Positions 7,923 to 13,767 of a DNA stretch of 13,767 bases are shown here, one piece after another. The DNA lies in the NCBI GenBank assembly GCA_946186535.1, contig CAMHNT010000029.1, positions 1 through 13,767 on the forward strand. Direction: 5' to 3'. Numbering within the stretch: position 1 is the first letter of the stretch; each line of letters starts with the position of its first letter. The notes beneath the pieces are model-generated. The model saw nothing but the letters and a program-made list of their open reading frames with translations. It did no database searches and was not told the DNA's origin. Origin of the DNA: an uncultured Clostridia bacterium (lineage in GTDB: Bacteria > Bacillota > Clostridia > Oscillospirales > Acutalibacteraceae). Made by a program: the position numbers and the translations under genes.

Positions 7923-8990
7923 ATGTTGGATATTAAAATCACCAAAACAACAGAACCCAAGCAGAAGCCTGCTGCGGATCAGCCGCTCGGTTTTGGTAAG
8001 ATTTTTACAGACCACATGTTTATCATGAATTACACCGAGGGACAGGGTTGGCATGATCCCAGAATTGTACCTTTCCAGAATATATCCCTTTCACCGGCTG
8101 CAATGGTTTATCACTACGGTCAGGAGATGTTTGAGGGTCTTAAAGCTTATAAGAGCGAAAACGATGAGGTCTATCTTTTCAGACCGGATATGAACGCTAA
8201 GAGAACCAATGTTACGAACGATCGTCTCTGCATTCCGAATATTCCGGAAGAAGATTTCGTACAGGCTGTAAAGGCTGTCGTAGATATCGACAGAGACTGG
8301 ATACCGACTGCTCCTGGCACGTCGCTCTATGTCCGTCCGTTCATTATTGCAACCGATGAGTTTTTGGGCGTTGCGCCTTCTCATACATATATGTTCATGA
8401 TAATCCTCGCACCAAGCGGTGCTTACTATTCAAGCGGTCTCGCTCCTGTCGGAATCTGGATCGAGGACGAATATGTGCGTGCAGTAAGAGGCGGTATGGG
8501 ATTCGCTAAAACAGGCGGAAACTATGCGGCAAGCCTTATCGGTCAGGTTAAAGCTCACAACGAGGATTATTCTCAGGTTCTCTGGCTTGACGGCGTAGAG
8601 CGTAAATATATCGAAGAGGTTGGTTCAATGAACATCTTCTTCAAAATTGATGGCAAGGTTGTAACACCTGCTCTCAACGGCAGTATTCTTCCGGGAATCA
8701 CAAGAAACTCAACAATTCAGCTGTGCAAAAGCTGGGGTTACGATGTTGAAGAGAGAAAAATCTCTGTTGACGAACTCGTTGAAGCTCAGAAGAACGGCAA
8801 GCTCGAAGAGGTATTCGGCACAGGTACTGCAGCTGTAATTTCTCCTGTAGGAAAGCTCAGATACGTTGATGACGTTATGCTCATTAACAACGGTGAGATC
8901 GGCGAATTGAGCCAGAAGCTTTATGATACGATGACCGGTATTCAGTACGGCAAGCTTGATGATCCGTTCGGTTGGAGAGTTTCAGTATAA
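7923..8990 (+). CDS. ilvE: Branched-chain amino acid aminotransferase (BCAT, class IV PLP)
   Basis: This 355-residue fold-type IV PLP enzyme belongs to the longer BCAT subfamily, which includes the eukaryotic enzymes; E. coli IlvE is about 309. It transfers the amino group between glutamate and the 2-keto acids of leucine, isoleucine and valine, in the last step of biosynthesis or the first of breakdown. Visible motifs are YHYGQEMFEGLKAY (63-76), YVRPFIIATD (136-145), the PLP lysine in FAKTGGNYAAS (Lys196), EEVGSMNIFF (231-240), LPGITR (256-261) and the phosphate-binding GTGTAAVISPVG (299-310). The longest frame begins at 7863, but that codon coincides with the predicted transcription start. 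The ATG at 7923 has AAGGAG at 7907-7912, in the loop of a possible 5-base hairpin (TGCAT/ATGCA). No other ilv or leu gene is nearby, so the biosynthetic pathway is encoded elsewhere. Confidence 0.95.
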   Translation: MLDIKITKTTEPKQKPAADQPLGFGKIFTDHMFIMNYTEGQGWHDPRIVPFQNISLSPAAMVYHYGQEMFEGLKAYKSENDEVYLFRPDMNAKRTNVTNDRLCIPNIPEEDFVQAVKAVVDIDRDWIPTAPGTSLYVRPFIIATDEFLGVAPSHTYMFMIILAPSGAYYSSGLAPVGIWIEDEYVRAVRGGMGFAKTGGNYAASLIGQVKAHNEDYSQVLWLDGVERKYIEEVGSMNIFFKIDGKVVTPALNGSILPGITRNSTIQLCKSWGYDVEERKISVDELVEAQKNGKLEEVFGTGTAAVISPVGKLRYVDDVMLINNGEIGELSQKLYDTMTGIQYGKLDDPFGWRVSV

Positions 8991-9083
8991 AAATCCGGAT
9001 TTTCAGGAATCTTTGATTTTGTCACACAATATCAGATAACTGCATAAAGTATCAGTAAAGATATTTTTATGAAGGTATTGCTG

Positions 9084-9335
9084 ATGAAAGAGATTATAAC
9101 AACATTAAATAAAACTCCTATAGGCAGCAACTGCTTGATTTGCAATATTGACAGCTCTTTACCTATAAAAGGAAGATTGAATGAGCTTGGATTTTCAAAT
9201 GGGTCTGTAATTGATAAATTGCAGGTAGGTTCTTTCGGAAGTCCTATTGCATGCAGAGTTTGCGGTGCGGTTATAGCGATCAGATCCGAAGATGCGGATA
9301 AAATTTTTGTGAAAGATCATTATCGGAAAATATAA
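9084..9335 (+). CDS. feoA: FeoA-family ferrous iron transport accessory protein
   Basis: A small 83-residue SH3-like protein of the FeoA family (E. coli FeoA has 75). It is a cytosolic partner thought to regulate the FeoB G protein. Family features are PIGSNCLICNI near the start, the signature KGRLNELGFSNGSV (29-42) and the closing strands GSPIACRVCGAVIAIR (52-67). Unusually, it has two CxxC pairs, Cys17/Cys20 and Cys57/Cys60, not expected in a typical FeoA. The ATG at 9084 is chosen because AAGG at 9072-9075 is 8 bases upstream. The ATG at 9069 would add five residues and lacks a good ribosome binding site. feoB follows, but a strong terminator-like hairpin lies between them. No clear promoter or Fur-type box was found in the 93 bases upstream. 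Confidence 0.9.
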   Translation: MKEIITTLNKTPIGSNCLICNIDSSLPIKGRLNELGFSNGSVIDKLQVGSFGSPIACRVCGAVIAIRSEDADKIFVKDHYRKI

Positions 9336-9339
9336 TTTT

Positions 9340-9378
9340 AAGGACGTTTAATTTCAGAAGAGATTAAACGTCCTTTTT
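9340..9378 (+). terminator. Terminator or attenuator between feoA and feoB
   Basis: A perfect 13-base stem (AAGGACGTTTAAT at 9340-9352 with ATTAAACGTCCTT at 9363-9375) closes a 10-base loop and ends in TTTTT (9374-9378). It begins 5 bases after the feoA stop and ends 15 bases before the feoB ATG. There is no room for a feoB promoter after it, so feoB must rely on read-through or antitermination, or on a promoter inside feoA. Confidence 0.85.
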
Positions 9379-9393
9379 GTTTGGAGGGGTTCT

Positions 9394-11241
9394 ATGAAAG
9401 ATTTTGAAAAGACATATAACATAGCCTTGGCAGGAAATCCAAACGTAGGTAAAAGCACAGTTTTCAACAGTTTTACGGGACTTCATCAGCACACGGGAAA
9501 CTGGCCCGGGAAAACGGTAGAAAATACGCAGGGGGAATATGTTTTCAATAATGCACGGTATATTGTTCAGGATCTGCCCGGAACATATTCACTTAACCCT
9601 AATTCTGCCGAAGAGGAGGTTACCTGCGAATACATAAAATCGGGTAATTACGATGCTCTTATAATTATACTTGACGCTTCTTGTATAGAACGGAATATCA
9701 GATTTGCCGTTCAGATACTGAACTTCGTAAAAAGAAAGGTTATTATATGCGTAAATCTGATTGACGAGGCAGAGAAAAAGGGGATAGAGGTCGACTGTGA
9801 AAAAATGTCAGAACTTCTGGGAGTTCCTGTGGTAGCGGCGGCTGCAAGAAGCGGCATAGGACTAAAGGAGCTGAAATGCGAAGTGGAGCGGACTGTATAT
9901 ACAGAAAATAAAACAAATGATGTTCCAAACAAAATTAACGATAAAAAATTCTCAAGGGAGATTTATGAAAAATGCTGCAGATTTGCCGATAATAATACAG
10001 ACGGGTTTGACAGAAAAATAGATAAATATCTTATTTCAAAAAAATTCGGAATACCTTTCATGCTTTTGATACTTGCCGGAATATTCTGGATTACTATCGT
10101 GGGAGCTAATTATCCATCTGATCTGTTGAGCAGTTTTTTTGAATTTTTAGGTGACAAACTGAAAGTTGCGCTTTTTGAAATACATTGTCCTGAATTGATA
10201 ATTTCGGCATTGGTTGACGGAATTTATACTACTCTAACATGGATCGTCGCAGTAATGCTGCCGCCTATGGCAATTTTCTTTCCGCTGTTCACACTTTTGG
10301 AGGATTCGGGATATCTTCCGAGAATCGCCTTTAATCTTGATTCCTGCTTCCGAAAAGCCAACGCTCACGGAAAACAGGCGCTGACGATAGCGATGGGATT
10401 TGGCTGCAATGCCTGCGGTGTTACGGGCTGCAGAATAATAGACTCCCCGAGAGAAAGATTGATAGCAACACTTACTAACAGCCTTGTTCCTTGTAACGGA
10501 CGTTTTCCTATGCTCATAGCTGTAATATCTATGTTCTTTATAGGAACCTACAGCGGCATAACCGCATCTGCGGCTGAAGCTATGATATTACTTTTGCTTA
10601 TCGTTTTCAGCGTTATTGTAACTTTAGCTGTGTCCTACTTCCTTTCAAAAACGTTTTTAAAAGGCATTCCTTCTTCTTTTGTTCTTGAAATGCCTCCATA
10701 CAGAAAGCCTCAGATAGGAAAGGTTATAGTTCGTTCCATATTCGACAGAACCCTTTTTGTTCTTTTAAGAGCTGTTGTCATAGCTGCGCCCGCAGGACTT
10801 TTAATATGGATTCTTGCCAATGTCAATATAGGAGATACGTCTGTTCTGGCTTGCTGTACTGATTTTCTTGATCCGCTTGGAAAAATAATAGGATTGGACG
10901 GAGCAATCCTGATGGCGTTTATATTAGGATTTCCGGCTAATGAAATTGTTCTGCCGATAATTTTAATGATTTATCTTTCTAACGGAACTCTGACAGCCAT
11001 TCCTGATCTCGTTCAGTTCCATGAAATATTGATTCAAAACGGCTGGACAATTACAACAGCGATTTGTACTCTTGTGTTTGCATTGTTTCATTTTCCGTGC
11101 TCAACAACATGTCTTACAATTTATAAAGAAACCAAAAGTAAAAAATGGACTGCACTATCATTTCTTCTTCCGTTTATAATAGGAATTGTAATGTGCTTAG
11201 TCATTAATGTTTGTTCACATATAATTAATATTCTCTTATAA
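9394..11241 (+). CDS. feoB: FeoB ferrous iron transporter, short clostridial form
   Basis: A 615-residue polytopic membrane protein with an N-terminal G-protein domain that imports Fe(II). G1 is GNPNVGKS (14-21), G3 is DLPG (60-63), G4 is NLID (121-124) and the G5 region is AAARSG (149-154). The helical GDI spacer lies at about 170-210. Membrane segments follow from about residue 218 to the C-terminus. The two Gate regions contain MGFGCNACG (334-342, Cys338) and FHFPCSTT (565-572, Cys569), with Cys residues at the positions conserved in FeoB proteins. The protein is about 160 residues shorter than E. coli FeoB (773) and has an unusual first Gate, GCNACGVTGC. GGAGG at 9383-9387 supports the ATG at 9394. 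FeoA precedes it; no FeoC follows. Manganese cannot be excluded as a substrate. Confidence 0.95.
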   Translation: MKDFEKTYNIALAGNPNVGKSTVFNSFTGLHQHTGNWPGKTVENTQGEYVFNNARYIVQDLPGTYSLNPNSAEEEVTCEYIKSGNYDALIIILDASCIERNIRFAVQILNFVKRKVIICVNLIDEAEKKGIEVDCEKMSELLGVPVVAAAARSGIGLKELKCEVERTVYTENKTNDVPNKINDKKFSREIYEKCCRFADNNTDGFDRKIDKYLISKKFGIPFMLLILAGIFWITIVGANYPSDLLSSFFEFLGDKLKVALFEIHCPELIISALVDGIYTTLTWIVAVMLPPMAIFFPLFTLLEDSGYLPRIAFNLDSCFRKANAHGKQALTIAMGFGCNACGVTGCRIIDSPRERLIATLTNSLVPCNGRFPMLIAVISMFFIGTYSGITASAAEAMILLLLIVFSVIVTLAVSYFLSKTFLKGIPSSFVLEMPPYRKPQIGKVIVRSIFDRTLFVLLRAVVIAAPAGLLIWILANVNIGDTSVLACCTDFLDPLGKIIGLDGAILMAFILGFPANEIVLPIILMIYLSNGTLTAIPDLVQFHEILIQNGWTITTAICTLVFALFHFPCSTTCLTIYKETKSKKWTALSFLLPFIIGIVMCLVINVCSHIINILL

Positions 11242-11262
11242 ATTTAATAGTATAATCAATGA

Positions 11263-11438
11263 GCTGATTTTCAGGTCTATATTTAAGGCAACACCGCACA
11301 AAGACCGCCTTACGGTACCCCAAGGGCACTTCCTTCGGGCGTCTTATGCACTCTGCCGAAAAATCTGACTACGCATCTTCGGCACAATCTTTGTGCGGTA
11401 TTGCATTAAAAATTTTTAGATATAGTCCTGAAGTCAGC
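11263..11438. repeat. Outer imperfect inverted repeat around a MITE-like core
   Basis: The 320-base gap between feoB and the next gene holds a nested palindrome and a promoter (11475-11503). The outer arms are GCTGA-TTT-TCAGG-TCTATAT (from 11263 to 11282) and ATATAGTCCTGAAG-TCAGC (11420-11438). They pair over about 17 positions with one mismatch and one small bulge, and are AT-richer than the core they enclose. They may be the two halves of an older hairpin, perhaps the feoB terminator, split by insertion of the core, or they may be part of the same element. Bases 11242-11262 hold nothing I recognise. Confidence 0.6.
11287..11405. mobile_element. MITE-like palindromic element, non-coding, about 119 bases
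   Basis: Terminal inverted repeats GCAACACCGCACAAAGA (11288-11304) and TCTTTGTGCGGTATTGC (11388-11404) pair at 16 of 17 positions. By hand count the element is about 54% GC, clearly above its AT-rich flanks. The interior can form three more hairpins: ACCG/CGGT (11304-11316), CCC-AAGG/CCTT-GGG (11318-11339) and GCCGAA/TTCGGC (11355-11383), giving a cloverleaf-like fold. TTAA occurs immediately outside both ends (11283-11286 and 11406-11409), which would fit a 4-base target duplication, although AT-rich flanks make chance possible. No coding frame is credible. Alternatives are a structured RNA or an extragenic palindromic repeat family. Confidence 0.6.
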
Positions 11439-11454
11439 CGACTTGTTTGTTTTT
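11431..11454 (+). terminator. Possible weak terminator after the palindromic element
   Basis: A short stem, AAGTC (11431-11435) with GACTT (11440-11444) around AGCC, is followed by GTTTGTTTTT. It could end feoB transcripts that cross the palindromic element. The stem is only 5 bases and overlaps the outer inverted-repeat arm, so the two folds are mutually exclusive. Confidence 0.4.
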
Positions 11455-11474
11455 AATAAAAAACAACTCGAATA

Positions 11475-11503
11475 TTGACATAAATACAAAAGTATGGTAA
11501 TAT
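11475..11503 (+). promoter_or_regulatory. Promoter for the ligase/amidotransferase operon
   Basis: TTGACA (11475-11480), a 17-base spacer and TAATAT (11498-11503), with TG at 11495-11496 forming an extended -10. The ligase-like gene starts at 11562, giving a leader of about 50 bases with no obvious attenuator. The promoter lies 37 bases after the outer inverted repeat. Confidence 0.8.
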
Positions 11504-11561
11504 TAATATATTAAAACCTATAGAATTGATATGATTTGATTTTAAGAATTGAGATGAGATT

Positions 11562-12845
11562 ATGAGATTGGATTTTAAAAACGGTGATTTAAAAGAATAT
11601 ATTTTTGATGCTGAATTCGGTTTGGAAAAAGAATGTCTTCGTGTTAAAGAAGATGGATATATATCACAAACACAGCATCCTTTTCCTGACAACGACAACA
11701 TACAAAAGGATTTCTGTGAAAGTCAGACTGAATTTGTAAGTAATGTATTCAACAGTGCGGAAGAAGTCTGTAATAATCTCAGAGAGCTACATAGATATGC
11801 ATACAGCAAGCTGTTTAATCTTCCGTCGGGAAATGAGTTTCTCTGGCCGTTTTCTAATCCTCCTTACGTAAAAGACGAAAGCGACATTCCGGTTGCTTTG
11901 TTCAACGGAAAGATGAAAAACAAAAGTCTCTATAGGGAATATCTTGCGGAAAAATATGGCAAGATGAAAATGCTCTATTCCGGTATTCATTTCAATTTTT
12001 CTTTTTCCGATAAGCTTCTTAAAAAAGGATATGAGAATTTTCAAAGCATAACATTTGAACAATACAAGAATGATCTGTATCTTGAATTATCAAAAAAAAT
12101 TGTTGAGTATGCATGGCTTATCGTTTATCTTACTGCGGCAAGTCCGGTAATGGACGGTTCTTTTTTCAGCAACGAAAAGATCGGAAAGGACGTTCTTTCG
12201 GGGTATACTTCCGCAAGATGCAGTGAAATAGGTTACTGGAATGATTTTATCCCGGTACTTTCATATGAGAATTTAGAGAGTTATGTTTCAAGTATCAGTA
12301 AATACGTTGAAACCGGTAAACTCCGTTCAGCCTCGGAGCTTTACTATCCGGTCCGTCTTAAACCGAGAGGGGAGAATTCTCCTGAAAAACTTTTGAAGTA
12401 TGGTGTTAATCATATTGAGCTGAGAATGTTAGATGACAATCCGCTTTCGCCGATCGGAATTTTTGAGGAAGATATAAAATTCATACATATTTTAATCATT
12501 TATCTTATCTCACAAAAGGATTTCGAGTTTAACGAAGGCAGACAGATCAATGCGGTTAAAAACGAAAAATCAGCAGCAAAATATGATGACAGCGTTTCTA
12601 TTTTGCTGAATGACCGCATAGAGTCTGTAAAAAATCAAGCAATCGATGTCATTAACAATATGGAAACATATTTTTCGGATTGTGATTATGCAAAAGAAAT
12701 TATAGCTTATCAGAAGAAAAAGATTACAGAACCAAACAGACGCTATGCCGAAATCGTAGCTAATCGTTTTGGCACGGACTATGTTCATGAAGGATTGAAG
12801 CTGGCTCGACAATATGCTGATGAGTTTTTAATAGGAAGTGATTGA
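11562..12845 (+). CDS. GshA-type glutamate-cysteine ligase-like protein
   Basis: A 427-residue protein resembling the proteobacterial GshA / GshF N-terminal type of gamma-glutamylcysteine synthetase, which joins the side-chain carboxyl of glutamate to cysteine using ATP. Visible motifs are FGLEKECLRV (19-28, the Mg/ATP G-x-E-x-E), DFCESQTEFVS (50-60), SGIHFNFSFS (140-149), YLTAASPVMDGS (189-200), YYPVRLKPRG (261-270) and NHIELRMLDDNP (283-294). It is shorter than E. coli GshA (518) and has no ATP-grasp GshB half, so it is not the bifunctional GshF. The segment SARCSEIGYWN (217-227) stands where GshF-type enzymes have RNSSYGY, so the amine substrate may differ from cysteine. The ribosome binding site is weak (GAGATGAG at 11551-11558). 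It is the first gene of an operon with the amidotransferase, one base away. I withhold a gene symbol because the substrate is unproven. Confidence 0.8.
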   Translation: MRLDFKNGDLKEYIFDAEFGLEKECLRVKEDGYISQTQHPFPDNDNIQKDFCESQTEFVSNVFNSAEEVCNNLRELHRYAYSKLFNLPSGNEFLWPFSNPPYVKDESDIPVALFNGKMKNKSLYREYLAEKYGKMKMLYSGIHFNFSFSDKLLKKGYENFQSITFEQYKNDLYLELSKKIVEYAWLIVYLTAASPVMDGSFFSNEKIGKDVLSGYTSARCSEIGYWNDFIPVLSYENLESYVSSISKYVETGKLRSASELYYPVRLKPRGENSPEKLLKYGVNHIELRMLDDNPLSPIGIFEEDIKFIHILIIYLISQKDFEFNEGRQINAVKNEKSAAKYDDSVSILLNDRIESVKNQAIDVINNMETYFSDCDYAKEIIAYQKKKITEPNRRYAEIVANRFGTDYVHEGLKLARQYADEFLIGSD

Positions 12846-12846
12846 A

Positions 12847-13620
12847 TTGTGCGAATTATTCGGAATCAGTTCCGAAAGGGAAGAACTGATTAACGACTAT
12901 CTTAAATTGTTTTATGAGCATAGCGATAAGCACCCACATGGTTGGGGTCTTGCTTACTTATCTGACGGTCAGCTTTGTATAGAGAAAGAGTCATTACAGG
13001 CTTCAAAAAGTAACTATCTGAAAGAAAAGCTCGCTACACCGATTTATTCTAACCTTACTCTTGCTCATATCAGATTCGCAACAATCGGTAATGTCTACAG
13101 AAAGAATTGTCATCCATACTCGAAAAGAGACAATTGCTGCAGAAGATGGACGTTGATACATAACGGAACAATTTTCGAATATCAGCCTCTCAGGAACTTT
13201 ATCAATTGTCAGTCAGGTGATACCGACAGTGAGAGAATCTTGCTTTTTATTGTAGACAAAATCAACAAGCTTCAGAAAAAACTATGCCGACAGTTAAATT
13301 TTAAAGAACGGTTTTATTTAATTGATGAAATTGTTGCTGATATGTCAAAAAACAATAAGCTGAATTTGATTATATATGACGGCGAATATATGTATGTTCA
13401 TACTAACTACAAGAACTCACTTTATTATTTGGAAAAATACGACAGTATTGTTTTTTCAACCCAGCCGCTTACATCCGACAATTGGAACAATGTACCCTTT
13501 ACAACTCTTGTTGCAGTTCAAAACGGAAGATTTTTAGCTGAAGGAACAAAACACGGAAATGAATATATAGATAACGAAGAGAACATGAAAAATCTTTATC
13601 GGATTTTCTCAGGGCTTTAA
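12847..13620 (+). CDS. Class II (Ntn) glutamine amidotransferase-like hydrolase, YafJ/EgtC type
   Basis: With a TTG start at 12847 the protein is 257 residues and begins MCELFGIS. Cys2 then becomes the N-terminal nucleophile after Met removal, as the Ntn mechanism requires. A GTG at 12838 would place the Cys at position 5 and abuts AGGA (12833-12836), which is 10 bases from the TTG. Other conserved pieces are HGWGLAY (31-37), AHIRFATIGN (73-82), the HNGTI oxyanion region (105-109) and GDTDSER (124-130). No synthetase domain is attached, so it probably hydrolyses a glutamine or gamma-glutamyl amide bond. EgtC, of the same fold, removes glutamate from a gamma-glutamyl intermediate in ergothioneine synthesis. 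It is Cys-rich around 88-98 (CHPYSKRDNCC). It lies one base after the ligase-like gene and 15 bases before a second one, which suggests a shared gamma-glutamyl pathway. The true substrate is unknown. Confidence 0.85.
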   Translation: MCELFGISSEREELINDYLKLFYEHSDKHPHGWGLAYLSDGQLCIEKESLQASKSNYLKEKLATPIYSNLTLAHIRFATIGNVYRKNCHPYSKRDNCCRRWTLIHNGTIFEYQPLRNFINCQSGDTDSERILLFIVDKINKLQKKLCRQLNFKERFYLIDEIVADMSKNNKLNLIIYDGEYMYVHTNYKNSLYYLEKYDSIVFSTQPLTSDNWNNVPFTTLVAVQNGRFLAEGTKHGNEYIDNEENMKNLYRIFSGL

Positions 13621-13635
13621 GGAGTGTAACCAATT

Positions 13636-13767
13636 ATGGAAAACAGTGATATCAGGGAGCTTTTGTTTAACAGGTATATCAAACCTACGATGCGTGAACG
13701 CAAAAGCTGCATAGGAATAGAAATTGAAATGCCAATTGTTAACTTAAACAAAGAAGCAGTCGATTTT
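13636..13767 (+). CDS. Start of a second glutamate-cysteine ligase-like gene, 3' end outside the window
   Basis: Forty-four codons are visible from ATG 13636, preceded by AAGGAG at 13619-13624, which overlaps the stop codon of the amidotransferase gene. Residues 26-35 read IGIEIEMPIV, a G-x-E-x-E strand like the one opening the active site of glutamate-cysteine ligases of the GCS2 and plant/EgtA types and of related carboxylate-amine ligases. The first protein of the operon has the counterpart GLEKE. The upstream segment (RELLFNRYIKPTMRERKSC) is basic and helical. With so little sequence, the family assignment is provisional. Confidence 0.6.
   Translation, partial: MENSDIRELLFNRYIKPTMRERKSCIGIEIEMPIVNLNKEAVDF

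Noticed and set aside
8989..9003. AAAATCCGGATTTT palindrome after ilvE as a terminator
   Set aside because: As a hairpin the loop would be too small for its short, weak stem, and the following T run is poor. I do not call a terminator here.
9010..9068. Promoter or Fur/DtxR-type operator before feoA
   Set aside because: TTGATT and TTGTCA can be paired only with poor -10 boxes, and no palindromic metal-regulator site is recognisable.
11446..11466. AT-only hairpin TTGTTTTT/AAAAACAA just before the ligase operon promoter
   Set aside because: The stem has almost no GC pairs, so it is unlikely to be stable or to terminate transcription. It is probably just AT-rich promoter DNA.

Overview
The window looks like a low-GC Firmicute, most probably an anaerobic gut or rumen Clostridium of the Ruminococcus/Oscillospiraceae type. 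This rests on AT-rich intergenic DNA, vegetative-type promoters with near-consensus boxes, GGAGG-type ribosome binding sites, a strict-anaerobe style FeoA/FeoB ferrous iron system and a eukaryote-like branched-chain aminotransferase. The taxonomic guess is an inference; no rRNA or other marker gene is present. Every clear gene is intact except the two cut by the window edges.

Layout. (1) 1-3985, plus strand: a very large MORN-repeat protein whose reading frame is open through the left edge, followed 15 bases later by an MscS-type mechanosensitive channel. (2) 4005-4531: a terminator hairpin, a small asparagine-rich lipoprotein, and a terminator that serves both strands. (3) 4588-5749, minus strand: a nucleoside salvage operon, deoD (purine nucleoside phosphorylase) then cdd (cytidine deaminase), driven by a perfect TTGACA-17-TATAAT promoter. 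(4) 5853-7745, plus strand: full-length recQ helicase with its own divergent promoter. (5) 7827-8990: ilvE with its own strong promoter. (6) 9084-11241: feoA and feoB, separated by a strong intrinsic-terminator hairpin that may act as an attenuator. FeoA carries two CxxC pairs. (7) 11242-11561: a 320-base intergenic region dominated by a nested inverted-repeat element resembling a MITE, then a strong promoter. (8) 11562 to the right edge: a tight operon with a GshA-type glutamate-cysteine ligase-like enzyme, a class II (Ntn) glutamine-amidotransferase-like hydrolase, and the first 44 codons of a second ligase-like protein with a similar G-x-E-x-E motif.

The most interesting part is region 8. 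Two apparent gamma-glutamyl-ligase-like proteins bracket a hydrolase of the YafJ/EgtC type, in an organism group that generally lacks glutathione. A pathway that adds and later removes a gamma-glutamyl group on an unknown amine or thiol would fit, but the substrate cannot be read from the sequence. Second in interest is the nested palindromic element just upstream of that operon, and third the hairpin between feoA and feoB.

For several genes the longest open frame begins upstream of the most credible start. Ribosome binding sites, promoter position or catalytic chemistry favour an internal start for the lipoprotein (4073), cdd (4983), recQ (5922), ilvE (7923), feoA (9084) and the amidotransferase (TTG at 12847).
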